In this document: positions 56,946 to 64,000 of the stretch, in pieces
Layout: the number at the start of each line of letters is the position of its first letter
How positions within the stretch are numbered: position 1 is the stretch's first letter
From: Mesorhizobium sp. B2-7-2
GTDB taxonomy: Bacteria > Pseudomonadota > Alphaproteobacteria > Rhizobiales > Rhizobiaceae
Reading direction: 5' to 3'
Length of the DNA stretch: 64,000 nt
Assembly (NCBI RefSeq): GCF_006440775.1
Contig: NZ_VFTZ01000005.1
Coordinates: 62,001-126,000, forward strand
Position numbers and translations under genes: made by a program
The notes under the pieces: model-generated
Seen by the model: only the letters and a program-made list of their open reading frames with translations
What the model was told of the DNA's origin: nothing
Database searches by the model: none

Positions 56946-58319
56946 TCAGGCGTTGGCGGCCTGCTTGTGCTGGACCGGATGGCTCTTCTTGAGCAGGTCC
57001 GAGACCAGGAAGGCGAGCTCGATCGCCTGGTCGGCATTGAGGCGCGGGTCGCAATGGGTGTGATAGCGGTCCTGCAGATCCTCCGCCGTGATGGCGCGGG
57101 CGCCGCCCGTGCATTCGGTGACGTTCTTGCCGGTCATCTCCACATGGATGCCGCCCGGATGCGTGCCTTCCGCGCGATGAACTTCGAAGAAGGTCTGCAC
57201 TTCCTTGAGGATGCGGTCGAACGGCCGCGTCTTGTAGCCGGCCGCCTCGATCGTGTTACCATGCATCGGATCCGACGACCAGACAACGTTGCGGCCTTCC
57301 TTCTTAACTGCCCGCACCAGCTTCGGCAGATGCTCGGCGACCTTGTCGGAGCCGAAGCGCGCGATCAGCGTCAGACGGCCCGGCTCGTTTTCGGGATTGA
57401 GCAGGTCGATCAATTCCATCAGGCCGTCCGGCGTCAGCGACGGCCCGCATTTCAGGCCGAGCGGATTCTTGATGCCGCGGCAATATTCGATATGCGCGTG
57501 ATCGGGCTGGCGGGTGCGATCGCCAATCCAGATCATGTGGCCGGAGGTCGCGTACCAGTCGCCGGAGGTCGAATCAACGCGCGTCAGCGCTTCCTCATAG
57601 CCGAGCAGCAGCGCCTCGTGGCTCGTATAGAAATCCGTCTCGCGCAGCGCGAAATTGGTTTCCGACGTGATGCCCACCGCGCGCATGAAATCCATCGTCT
57701 CGGTGATGCGGTTGGCGAGCGATTCGTATTTTTCTCCCTGCGGGCTGTCGGCGACGAAGCCCAGCATCCAGCGATGCACGTTCTCAAGGCTGGCATAGCC
57801 GCCCTGCGCGAAGGCGCGCAGAAGGTTGAGCGTCGCGGCGGACTGGCGATACGCCATCTCCTGGCGCGCCGGATCCGGAATGCGCGAGGAGGCGTCGAAT
57901 TCGATGCCGTTGATGATGTCGCCGCGGTAGCTCGGCAGGGTCACGCCGGCCTTGGTCTCGTTGTCGGATGAGCGCGGCTTGGCGAACTGGCCGGCGACGC
58001 GGCCGACCTTCACCACCGGCTGCGCGCCGGCGAAGGTGAGCACCACCGACATCTGCAGGAAGACGCGGAAGAAGTCGCGGATGTTATCGGCGCCATGCTC
58101 GGCAAAGCTCTCGGCGCAGTCACCGCCCTGGAGCAGGAAGGCTTCGCCGGCGGCTACGGCCGCCAGCTGCTTCTTCAGCTTGCGCGCCTCGCCGGCAAAG
58201 ACCAGCGGCGGATAGGTCGCAAGCCGCGCTTCCGTGGCTTGCAAAGCCCCAAGGTCCGGGTAGGCCGGAACCTGCTTGATCGGCTTTGCTCTCCACGAAT
58301 TCGGCGACCATTTCGTCAT
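56946..58319 (-). CDS. aroG: 3-deoxy-7-phosphoheptulonate synthase, class II
   Basis: 457 residues from the ATG at 58319; a TTG at 58331 is an alternative. Class II (plant-type) features: [14 protein letters not shown] (about residue 60, with the metal Cys), the long central TIM barrel, [12 protein letters not shown] (metal His) and [15 protein letters not shown]. It condenses PEP and erythrose-4-phosphate, the first step of aromatic amino acid synthesis. This class is feedback-regulated differently from class I enzymes. Single gene; RIME-like DNA lies upstream. Confidence 0.95.
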   Translation of the reverse strand: MTKWSPNSWRAKPIKQVPAYPDLGALQATEARLATYPPLVFAGEARKLKKQLAAVAAGEAFLLQGGDCAESFAEHGADNIRDFFRVFLQMSVVLTFAGAQPVVKVGRVAGQFAKPRSSDNETKAGVTLPSYRGDIINGIEFDASSRIPDPARQEMAYRQSAATLNLLRAFAQGGYASLENVHRWMLGFVADSPQGEKYESLANRITETMDFMRAVGITSETNFALRETDFYTSHEALLLGYEEALTRVDSTSGDWYATSGHMIWIGDRTRQPDHAHIEYCRGIKNPLGLKCGPSLTPDGLMELIDLLNPENEPGRLTLIARFGSDKVAEHLPKLVRAVKKEGRNVVWSSDPMHGNTIEAAGYKTRPFDRILKEVQTFFEVHRAEGTHPGGIHVEMTGKNVTECTGGARAITAEDLQDRYHTHCDPRLNADQAIELAFLVSDLLKKSHPVQHKQAANA

Positions 58320-58340
58320 CGCTGCACCCAACGCCCTTCC

Positions 58341-58390
58341 AGAGCAACTCCAGGAAAGTGTAACGGCTTTCCGTCCGGAATTGCGTCAAA
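58341..58390. repeat. RIME-like element, left palindrome only
   Basis: AGAGCAACTCCAGGAAAGTG...TTTCCGTCCGGAATTGCGTC: the left half of the 9042 element with a few changes. Lies 22 nt upstream of the class II DAHP synthase start. Confidence 0.55.
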
Positions 58391-58509
58391 CAACCGGCGA
58401 GCGTGCTTGCCCGCCATTCCAGCCTCGATACGAGGTCGCGGCTCCTTACACGAAGCCGATTACCTATTCTAGCCGGGTTTTTCAGCGGTGGCGAATGGTC
58501 CGCCGCTCG

Positions 58510-58695
58510 CTATGCCGCGTCCGCCAGCGCGAGCAGGAACAAGCCCAGCCTCAACAACAGACAAGATGGGCTGTAAAGCAGGCTGTCATATCTGGCGAAA
58601 CGCGTGTTCCTGACCCGCTTGAACAGCCCGAAATATCGCGACCAGCTCAACGCCCGCAGTGTGAATATCGCCGCCCACAGGATGATAAATATCAT
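58510..58695 (-). CDS. Possible small membrane protein
   Basis: 61 residues from the ATG at 58695; no good ribosome site. Two hydrophobic segments (MIFIILWAAIFTLRALSW and PSCLLLRLGLFLLALADA) are joined by a basic loop FGLFKRVRNTRFARYDSLLY. The even hydrophobic pattern and Arg-rich loop look protein-like, but coding status is unproved. The surrounding 58391-58794 region holds nothing else recognisable. Confidence 0.4.
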   Translation of the reverse strand: MIFIILWAAIFTLRALSWSRYFGLFKRVRNTRFARYDSLLYSPSCLLLRLGLFLLALADAA

Positions 58696-58794
58696 TTTAT
58701 GATATATATGTCCTGCAGCGGTTCCGTTGCAGGTGGGGCTGCTGTTGTGGTTGTCTAGCCCAAAGGGCATTGTTGGTCAAAGCGACGGTGAAAG

Positions 58795-59115
58795 ATGAAT
58801 AAGATCCAGACTTTGATCCATCGACGAGCCGATGAACGCAGGAGGGCCGCGCAGGCTTGCGTATCGCGCATTCTTCAGAGCGCAAAAGGCCGCGGGATCG
58901 ACATCTCCGTTGTCGGTTCCCTCGCGAAAGGTCGTTTCCGCGTTCATTCGGATATCGACTTGCTGGTTCACGGGAGAACCGATCCCGCGCGGCGGGCTAT
59001 GGTCGAACATCTGGTCGCCGACCACCTCCGGGGAATGGATATTCCTTACGATCTCATTTTTGCGTCAGATATTTCGCCCGAACGGGTTCAGGAACTGCTC
59101 AATGACTGCGTTTAA
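58795..59115 (+). CDS. MntA-like minimal nucleotidyltransferase antitoxin
   Basis: 106 residues. The nucleotidyltransferase motif fits GSx10DxD exactly: Gly41-Ser42 in VVGSLAKG and Asp53/Asp55 in HSDIDLLVHG. In type VII toxin-antitoxin pairs the MntA enzyme AMPylates a Tyr of the HEPN toxin HepT and so silences it. Here it is encoded first, and its end overlaps the HEPN gene by 14 nt. Not phage or transposon linked. Confidence 0.85.
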   Translation: MNKIQTLIHRRADERRRAAQACVSRILQSAKGRGIDISVVGSLAKGRFRVHSDIDLLVHGRTDPARRAMVEHLVADHLRGMDIPYDLIFASDISPERVQELLNDCV

Positions 59116-59632
59116 GCATCCGGCATTCGCAAAGCTGTCGCCAAAAATCGACCGCGCGGCAAAAGAGCTGCAGCAGATTGATGAGTATTTGTCAGAGCAC
59201 GGCAGCGAGATGGCACTTGGCGAATGGGGAGCGGTTGCAGCTGTTTCGCTTGGAATCCACAATATCTACAATGGCATCGAAGATATTCTGCTCAGTGTGG
59301 CCAACGATGTGGACGATCTCGTCCCCAAAGGGCCTTCGATGCACCAGGACGTGCTCGATCAAATGTCAGTGCAAATAGCTGGCATCCGCCCTGCTGTCCT
59401 TGACCCTGCGCTTTACGAGGCTTTCGGTGAGTTGAAAGGATTTCGTCATCTGGTGAGGCATCGGTACGGCTTTGACCTGAAAACGGACAAGGTTCAAGAA
59501 AATCTCGACCGAGCAAGAAAGGCATTCCCGGCTTTCGTGGAAGCCATTGTTTCCCTGGAGAGAGCCCTCACCGAGGAAAACACGGACGATAATGGTGACG
59601 GCTCGGGAGACGGGGCCTCCGGCGGCCGTTGA
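59102..59632 (+). CDS. HEPN-domain toxin, HepT-like
   Basis: 176 residues from the ATG at 59102. An all-helical HEPN domain, ending in an acidic, Gly-rich tail (DDNGDGSGDG) not seen in short HepT proteins. The RNase motif RX4HXY is exact: Arg115, His120, Tyr122 in FRHLVRHRYGFDL. Tyr122 would be the residue modified by the partner nucleotidyltransferase. Likely an RNA-cleaving toxin kept inactive by AMPylation. Followed after 4 nt by a third gene. Confidence 0.82.
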   Translation: MTAFKHPAFAKLSPKIDRAAKELQQIDEYLSEHGSEMALGEWGAVAAVSLGIHNIYNGIEDILLSVANDVDDLVPKGPSMHQDVLDQMSVQIAGIRPAVLDPALYEAFGELKGFRHLVRHRYGFDLKTDKVQENLDRARKAFPAFVEAIVSLERALTEENTDDNGDGSGDGASGGR

Positions 59633-59636
59633 GTAG

Positions 59637-59900
59637 ATGGCCCCGTCACGTACGCCGGAACAGATCTTGCGAGCGCTGACACCTGAGAACTGTCGGCTGG
59701 TGGCGCTGATCCATCGGCATCGGCCGCAAAGCGTCACGGAATTGTGCAATTTGGCAGCGCGGCCGCAACCGAACGTTTCACGCTCATTGGCGATTCTTGA
59801 GCGAGCCGGGATTATCTCAATGACGGGTTCTCGACCAAAGAGACCAGAACTGGCCGTGCAGCGCGTAACTATTGAACTCGTGGATCTTCAAAACGCCTGA
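59637..59900 (+). CDS. Winged-helix DNA-binding protein (HVO_A0114-like)
   Basis: 87 residues from the ATG at 59637, 4 nt after the HEPN stop codon. The wHTH is clear: LVALIHRHRPQSVTELCNLAARPQPNVSRSLAILERAGII (in part, about residues 20-60), followed by a beta wing with SMTGSRPKRPELAVQRVTIEL. Such HVO_A0114/MarR-like proteins often accompany toxin-antitoxin genes such as TumE-type pairs. It probably represses this operon. Confidence 0.75.
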   Translation: MAPSRTPEQILRALTPENCRLVALIHRHRPQSVTELCNLAARPQPNVSRSLAILERAGIISMTGSRPKRPELAVQRVTIELVDLQNA

Positions 59901-59954
59901 TATTGAATCAGTCGACTGGTCGTCGCCTTTTGGCGGTCCCTCATCATCCCAGGC

Positions 59955-62900
59955 CTACGCGGCCTTGTCGACGAGCCGCGCCAGTTGCGTCATCACCACG
60001 GCCGAGCCGGCGAGCCGCTTCTCCGCGTTCGGCCAGTCGCGGGTGAAAACGACGCTATGGTCGGCCCTGATCTTGGCCAGCGATCCCTGCTCGCCGATGA
60101 ACTTGACCAGCCCGACCGGATTGGGGAACTCGCGCTTGCGGAAATGAATGACGACGCCCTTGGGCCCGGCATCGAGCTTCTCGACATTGGCCCTGCGGCA
60201 GAGCGCCTTGATGAAGACGATCTTCAACAGGTGCATCACCTCTTCCGGCAAAGGCCCGAAGCGGTCGATCAGCTCGGCGCCGAAGCCGTCGATCTCCTCG
60301 GTGGTTTCGAGGTCGCCTAGGCGTCGGTAGAGCGCCATGCGGAGCTGCAGGTCGGGCACATAGCTTTCCGGAATCATCACCGCGGTGCCGACGGCGATCT
60401 GCGGCGACCAGCCGCCGTCCTGCGCCTCGCCGGTATCTTTCACCTCGGCCACCGCCTCTTCCAGCATCTGCTGGTAGAGCTCGAAGCCGACCTCCTTGAT
60501 ATGGCCGGACTGCTCTTCGCCCAGAAGATTGCCGGCGCCACGGATGTCGAGGTCGTGGCTGGCGAGCTGGAACCCTGCGCCGAGCGTGTCGAGCGACTGC
60601 AGCACCTTCAGCCTGCGCTCGGCCGTATCGGTGAGCTTGCGGTTCGCCGGCAGCGTGAACAGCGCATAGGCGCGCACCTTCGAACGGCCGACGCGGCCGC
60701 GCAATTGGTAAAGCTGCGCGAGGCCGAACATGTCGGCGCGATGGATGATCAGCGTGTTTGCTGTCGGGATATCGAGCCCGGATTCGACGATGGTGGTCGA
60801 CAGGAGCACGTCGTACTGACCGTCGTAGAAAGCGTTCATGATGTCGTCGAGCTCGCCCGGCGGCATCTGGCCATGCGCCACTGCCACTTTCAGCTCCGAC
60901 ACGGATTCCTTCAGGAAATCATGGATTTCGGACAGGTCGCTGATACGCGGCACGACATAGAAGGAATGGCCGCCGCGATAGCGCTCGCGCAGCAGCGTCT
61001 CGCGGATGACCAGCGGATCGAAGGGTGAGATGAAGGTGCGCACCGCCATGCGGTCGACCGGCGGCGTGGCGATAAGCGAGAGCTCGCGAACGCCGGTCAG
61101 CGCCAGTTGCAGCGTGCGCGGGATCGGCGTCGCCGACAGCGTCAGCACATGCACGTCGGACTTGAGATCCTTCAGCCGCTCCTTGTGCTTGACGCCGAAA
61201 TGTTGCTCCTCGTCGATGATCAGCAGGCCGAGGCGCTTGAACGAGATCGAGCTGCCGAGCAGCGCGTGCGTGCCGACGACGATGTCGACCGTGCCTTCGG
61301 CGATGCCCTTCTTGGTCTCCGCCAATTCTTTTGAACCAACCAGGCGCGACGCCTGCGCGATGCGGATCGGCAGGCCCGAAAAGCGCTGCGAGAAGGTTTT
61401 GAAGTGCTGCCGCGACAACAACGTCGTCGGCACCACGACCGCGACCTGGAACCCTTCCATGGCCGCGATGAAGGCGGCGCGCAACGCAACTTCCGTCTTG
61501 CCGAAGCCGACGTCGCCGCAGATCAGCCGGTCCATCGGTTTGCCGGCGCCGAGATCATCCAGGACGGAATCGATCGCCGTCTGCTGGTCGTCGGTCTCCT
61601 CATAAGGGAAACGCGCGGCGAACTCGCCATAAAGCCCTTCCGCCGGGATCATGGAGGGCGCTGCACGCATCTGCCGCTCGGCGGCGATGCGGATCAATTG
61701 CCCGGCCATGTCGAGCAGGCGCCGCTTCAGCCGTGCCTTGCGCGCCTGCCAGGCGCCGCCGCCCAGCTTGTCGAGCGTCGCCTCAGTCGAATCCGAGCCA
61801 TAGCGCGACAGAAGCTCGATGTTTTCCACCGGCAGGAACAGCCGATCGTCGCCGGCATAATGGATTTCGAGACAGTCATGCGGCGCGCCGAGCGCTTCTA
61901 TGGTGCGCAAGCCGATGAAGCGGCCTATGCCGTGGTCGGCATGGACGACGATGTCGCCTGCCGACAGCGACGAGGCTTCGGCTATGAAATCGGAGGCCTT
62001 CTTCTTGCGCTTGGAACGCCGAATGAGCCTGTCGCCGAGGATGTCCTGCTCGGCGACGACGACCAGATCGTCGGTCTCAAAGCCGGATTCGAGCGGCAGC
62101 ACGGCAAGGCCCGCCTGCCCCGGCTCCAGCTTTTCGACCTCGGCCAGCGTCGCGACAGGTTTCAGATTACCGAGATGGTGCTCCGCGAGAATTTGCCCAA
62201 GCCGGTCGAGCGAGCCTTCAGTCCAGCCGGCGACGACGACGCGGCGACGCGCCGCGCGCTCGTCGGCAATGTGCTTCACGACGACGTCGAAGACGTTGAT
62301 GTTGGGATCGGCGCGCTCCTCGGCAAAGCTGCGGCCTTGCCGCGAGCCGCCATGGAAGACTTTTTTGGCACCGACATCAGGGGCGTCGAAGACGCTGAAG
62401 TCTATGTCCTCGCGCGGTCCGAGCGACGCCTTGAGGTTTTCGGGCGAGAGATACAGCAGATCCGGCGCCACCGGCTTGTAAGGGACGGCATCCTTGAGCG
62501 CGCTGTCAGCCTGCTTGCGGCGTGCCTCGTAGTGGTCGAGGATCAGCGTGTGGCGCTCGGCCAACGCCTCATGCGCCAGATGGTCGAACACGACAGGCGC
62601 GTCCGGCAGATAGTCGAACACGGTCGCCAGCCGCTCGTAGAAGAACGGCAGCCAATGCTCCATGCCGGCGAAGCGGCGGCCTTCGCTGACCGCCGCGTAG
62701 AGCGCGTCGTCGCGCGACGGCGCGCCGAAGGCCTCGATATAGGAGCGGCGAAAGCGGCTGATCGTTTCCGGTATCAGCGCCACCTCGCTCATCGCTTGCA
62801 GCGACATCGATTTCCGCTGCCCGGTGGTGCGCTGCGTCGCCGCGTCGAAGACGCGGATCGATTCCAGCGTGTCGCCGAAGAAGTCGAGCCTGAGCGCCTC

Positions 62901-63452
62901 GCTCCAGCCGGGGGCGAAAAGGTCGAGGATGCCGCCGCGCACCGCGAATTCGCCGAGGCCGCGCACGGTCGGCACGCGCTCGAAGCCGGAGACCTCCAGC
63001 CGCGCGATCAGCGCATTCATGTCGATCTGGTTGCCGGGCCTGGCATGAAACGTCTGCGCTTCGATCAGCTCGGCCGGCGGAATGCGCTGCAGCAACGCAT
63101 TGGCGGTGGTGAGGATCACCGCGCGATGCGGTTTCTTCGCCAGCGCGATCATGGCCGAAAGCGCGTCGAGCCGCCGCGCCGCCGCATCGGCGCCGGGCGA
63201 GACGCGGTCGTAAGGCAGGCAGTCCCAGGCCGGCAGCTCCAGCACCGGCAGGCCGGGCGCGGCAAAGGCGAGCGCTTCGATGATCGCCGGCAGCCGCTGG
63301 CCGTCGCGCGCGACGAACAGCACCGGCTTGTCGGGCGCGATCTCCTGCGCCGTCCTCACCAGGGCGAAGGCTTCGTAGCCGTCGGCGACGCCGTCGACGA
63401 TGAACTGGCCGGCGCGGCCCTTGGGCAGGCCGATGGAAGGAATGAGGGTCAT
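59955..63452 (-). CDS. mfd: Transcription-repair coupling factor Mfd
   Basis: 1165 residues. The N-terminal UvrB-like damage-recognition region precedes the RNA-polymerase-interaction domain (SAGDIVVHADHGIGRFIGL, about residue 490). The SF2 motor has Walker A CGDVGFGKTEVALRAA (about 640) and DEEQ box IIDEEQHFGVKHK. The C-terminal TRCF domain follows from about 1020. It releases stalled RNA polymerase and recruits UvrA. The downstream end converges on the wHTH gene. Confidence 0.97.
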   Translation of the reverse strand: MTLIPSIGLPKGRAGQFIVDGVADGYEAFALVRTAQEIAPDKPVLFVARDGQRLPAIIEALAFAAPGLPVLELPAWDCLPYDRVSPGADAAARRLDALSAMIALAKKPHRAVILTTANALLQRIPPAELIEAQTFHARPGNQIDMNALIARLEVSGFERVPTVRGLGEFAVRGGILDLFAPGWSEALRLDFFGDTLESIRVFDAATQRTTGQRKSMSLQAMSEVALIPETISRFRRSYIEAFGAPSRDDALYAAVSEGRRFAGMEHWLPFFYERLATVFDYLPDAPVVFDHLAHEALAERHTLILDHYEARRKQADSALKDAVPYKPVAPDLLYLSPENLKASLGPREDIDFSVFDAPDVGAKKVFHGGSRQGRSFAEERADPNINVFDVVVKHIADERAARRRVVVAGWTEGSLDRLGQILAEHHLGNLKPVATLAEVEKLEPGQAGLAVLPLESGFETDDLVVVAEQDILGDRLIRRSKRKKKASDFIAEASSLSAGDIVVHADHGIGRFIGLRTIEALGAPHDCLEIHYAGDDRLFLPVENIELLSRYGSDSTEATLDKLGGGAWQARKARLKRRLLDMAGQLIRIAAERQMRAAPSMIPAEGLYGEFAARFPYEETDDQQTAIDSVLDDLGAGKPMDRLICGDVGFGKTEVALRAAFIAAMEGFQVAVVVPTTLLSRQHFKTFSQRFSGLPIRIAQASRLVGSKELAETKKGIAEGTVDIVVGTHALLGSSISFKRLGLLIIDEEQHFGVKHKERLKDLKSDVHVLTLSATPIPRTLQLALTGVRELSLIATPPVDRMAVRTFISPFDPLVIRETLLRERYRGGHSFYVVPRISDLSEIHDFLKESVSELKVAVAHGQMPPGELDDIMNAFYDGQYDVLLSTTIVESGLDIPTANTLIIHRADMFGLAQLYQLRGRVGRSKVRAYALFTLPANRKLTDTAERRLKVLQSLDTLGAGFQLASHDLDIRGAGNLLGEEQSGHIKEVGFELYQQMLEEAVAEVKDTGEAQDGGWSPQIAVGTAVMIPESYVPDLQLRMALYRRLGDLETTEEIDGFGAELIDRFGPLPEEVMHLLKIVFIKALCRRANVEKLDAGPKGVVIHFRKREFPNPVGLVKFIGEQGSLAKIRADHSVVFTRDWPNAEKRLAGSAVVMTQLARLVDKAA

Positions 63453-63465
63453 GGATATGCGTTTT

Positions 63466-63753
63466 TCAAAATGTCATGGTCCGGCGCGATGCCAGGATCT
63501 TTTGCAGCACCGCGCAATCGATATCGGGCGAAACCGGGCGCTCCCCGGTGACCATCGGGAAAAATTCAGTGTCGGGAATTTCGAGAAGTCTCTCATATTG
63601 GTCGATTTCATCGCCGGTCAAGGCGCCGATCTCGGCGTCGGCGAAGGAACCGAGGATCAGGTCCATCTCGCGCATGCCGCGATGCCAGGAGCGGAACAGG
63701 AGCTTGCGGCGGCGCGCGTCCAACCCCTCGCTTGATCGCTGTGTTCCGGTCAT
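63466..63753 (-). CDS. sdhE: SdhE, FAD assembly factor 2 (succinate dehydrogenase flavinylation)
   Basis: 95 residues from the ATG at 63753; a TTG at 63783 is also open. The diagnostic RGMREMDLILGSFAD (about residue 33) is the SdhE/YgfY (Sdh5) signature RGxxEMDxxL. It attaches FAD to SdhA. Its stop codon is 13 nt before the mfd start, so the two are co-transcribed. Divergent from recG. Confidence 0.93.
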   Translation of the reverse strand: MTGTQRSSEGLDARRRKLLFRSWHRGMREMDLILGSFADAEIGALTGDEIDQYERLLEIPDTEFFPMVTGERPVSPDIDCAVLQKILASRRTMTF

Positions 63754-63846
63754 GGCGCCGCATCCCTGTCCAAAGCGGCGCATATAGCGTGGATAGAGAG
63801 CGGTGTCAGCCTTTGCGCTGCCCTCGTCGCGACATAAGCTGACACG

Positions 63847-64000
63847 ATGCGTCCCACCGTCCTCGATCCCTTGTTCGTTCCGATCACTTCGCTTGCCGGC
63901 GTCGGCCCGAAGGTCGGGTTGCTGATCGAGCGTGTCGTGCCGGCCGACCTCGGCGATCGCGCTGCGCGCGCGGCCGACCTTCTGTTCGTGCTGCCCAACA
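63847..64000 (+). CDS. recG: ATP-dependent DNA helicase RecG, N-terminal fragment
   Basis: Partial: the gene runs off the window. From the ATG at 63847 it encodes MRPTVLDPLFVPITSLAGVG, then a PKVGLLIER helix and ARAADLLFVLPN, the alphaproteobacterial RecG N-terminal wedge region with the LxGVGPK helix-hairpin-helix. It unwinds stalled replication forks and Holliday junctions. The mfd-sdhE/recG divergent arrangement is widespread in Rhizobiales. Confidence 0.85.
   Translation, partial: MRPTVLDPLFVPITSLAGVGPKVGLLIERVVPADLGDRAARAADLLFVLPN

Noticed and set aside
61404..63551. Long plus-strand frame opposite mfd
   Set aside because: Antisense shadow of mfd with the same biased composition.

Overview
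The window is GC-rich chromosomal DNA of an alphaproteobacterium of the order Rhizobiales, most likely Mesorhizobium or a close relative in the Phyllobacteriaceae. Four things point that way: the clpP-clpX-lon-hupB order, the DUF982, DUF2188, DUF3126 and DUF1697 proteins typical of rhizobia, a class II DAHP synthase, and several families of short palindromic intergenic repeats of the rhizobial (RIME-like) kind. The genus is inferred from this overall look, not from a marker gene. No rRNA, CRISPR array, prophage or complete insertion sequence was seen. There are three tRNA genes: Val-TAC, Asp-GTC and Leu-TAA.

Layout. 0-4.4 kb: end of an M23 peptidase gene, a creatinase-type M24 hydrolase, a secreted two-repeat protein, two tRNAs, a small ORF and a 32-residue lasso-leader-like peptide. 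4.5-13.9 kb: a carbohydrate locus. One arm runs ABC ATPase-fucU-rbsK; the divergent arm runs binding protein-permease-permease; a phosphosugar isomerase-creatininase pair and an aldo/keto reductase follow. A 12-bp palindrome sits next to overlapping divergent promoters. 13.9-19.3 kb: proteostasis genes hupB, lon, clpX, clpP. 19.6-33.5 kb: mixed housekeeping genes (cysE, gloA, ilvA, adenine deaminase, cold-shock protein, two tandem alpha/beta-hydrolase lipoproteins, outer-membrane barrel). 33.7-35.1 kb: tRNA-Leu followed by a small acquired-looking island carrying mobile mystery proteins A and B, with B frameshifted in its Fic motif. 35.2-53.1 kb: nudK-like, OYE-type reductase, CinA-like protein, universal stress protein, gpt, an ABC exporter with a possible leader peptide, nadE, a Tag-like glycosylase, DedA, dgkA and a diguanylate cyclase. 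53.1-54.2 kb: Xre/ParS-RES toxin-antitoxin pair. 54.4-58.3 kb: membrane protein, GT39-like glycosyltransferase, class II DAHP synthase. 58.8-59.9 kb: MntA-HepT-like toxin-antitoxin pair with a third wHTH gene. 60-64 kb: mfd, sdhE and the start of recG.

The carbohydrate locus looks like a complete uptake-and-entry module: import by the ABC system, anomer conversion by FucU, then kinase, isomerase or dehydrogenase steps. The sugar cannot be read from sequence. The defence or stability modules (mobile mystery A/B, ParS-RES, MntA-HepT-wHTH) and the orphan RiPP-like peptide are the least ordinary parts. Repeats cluster in the nadE-tag intergenic region and flank many single genes.
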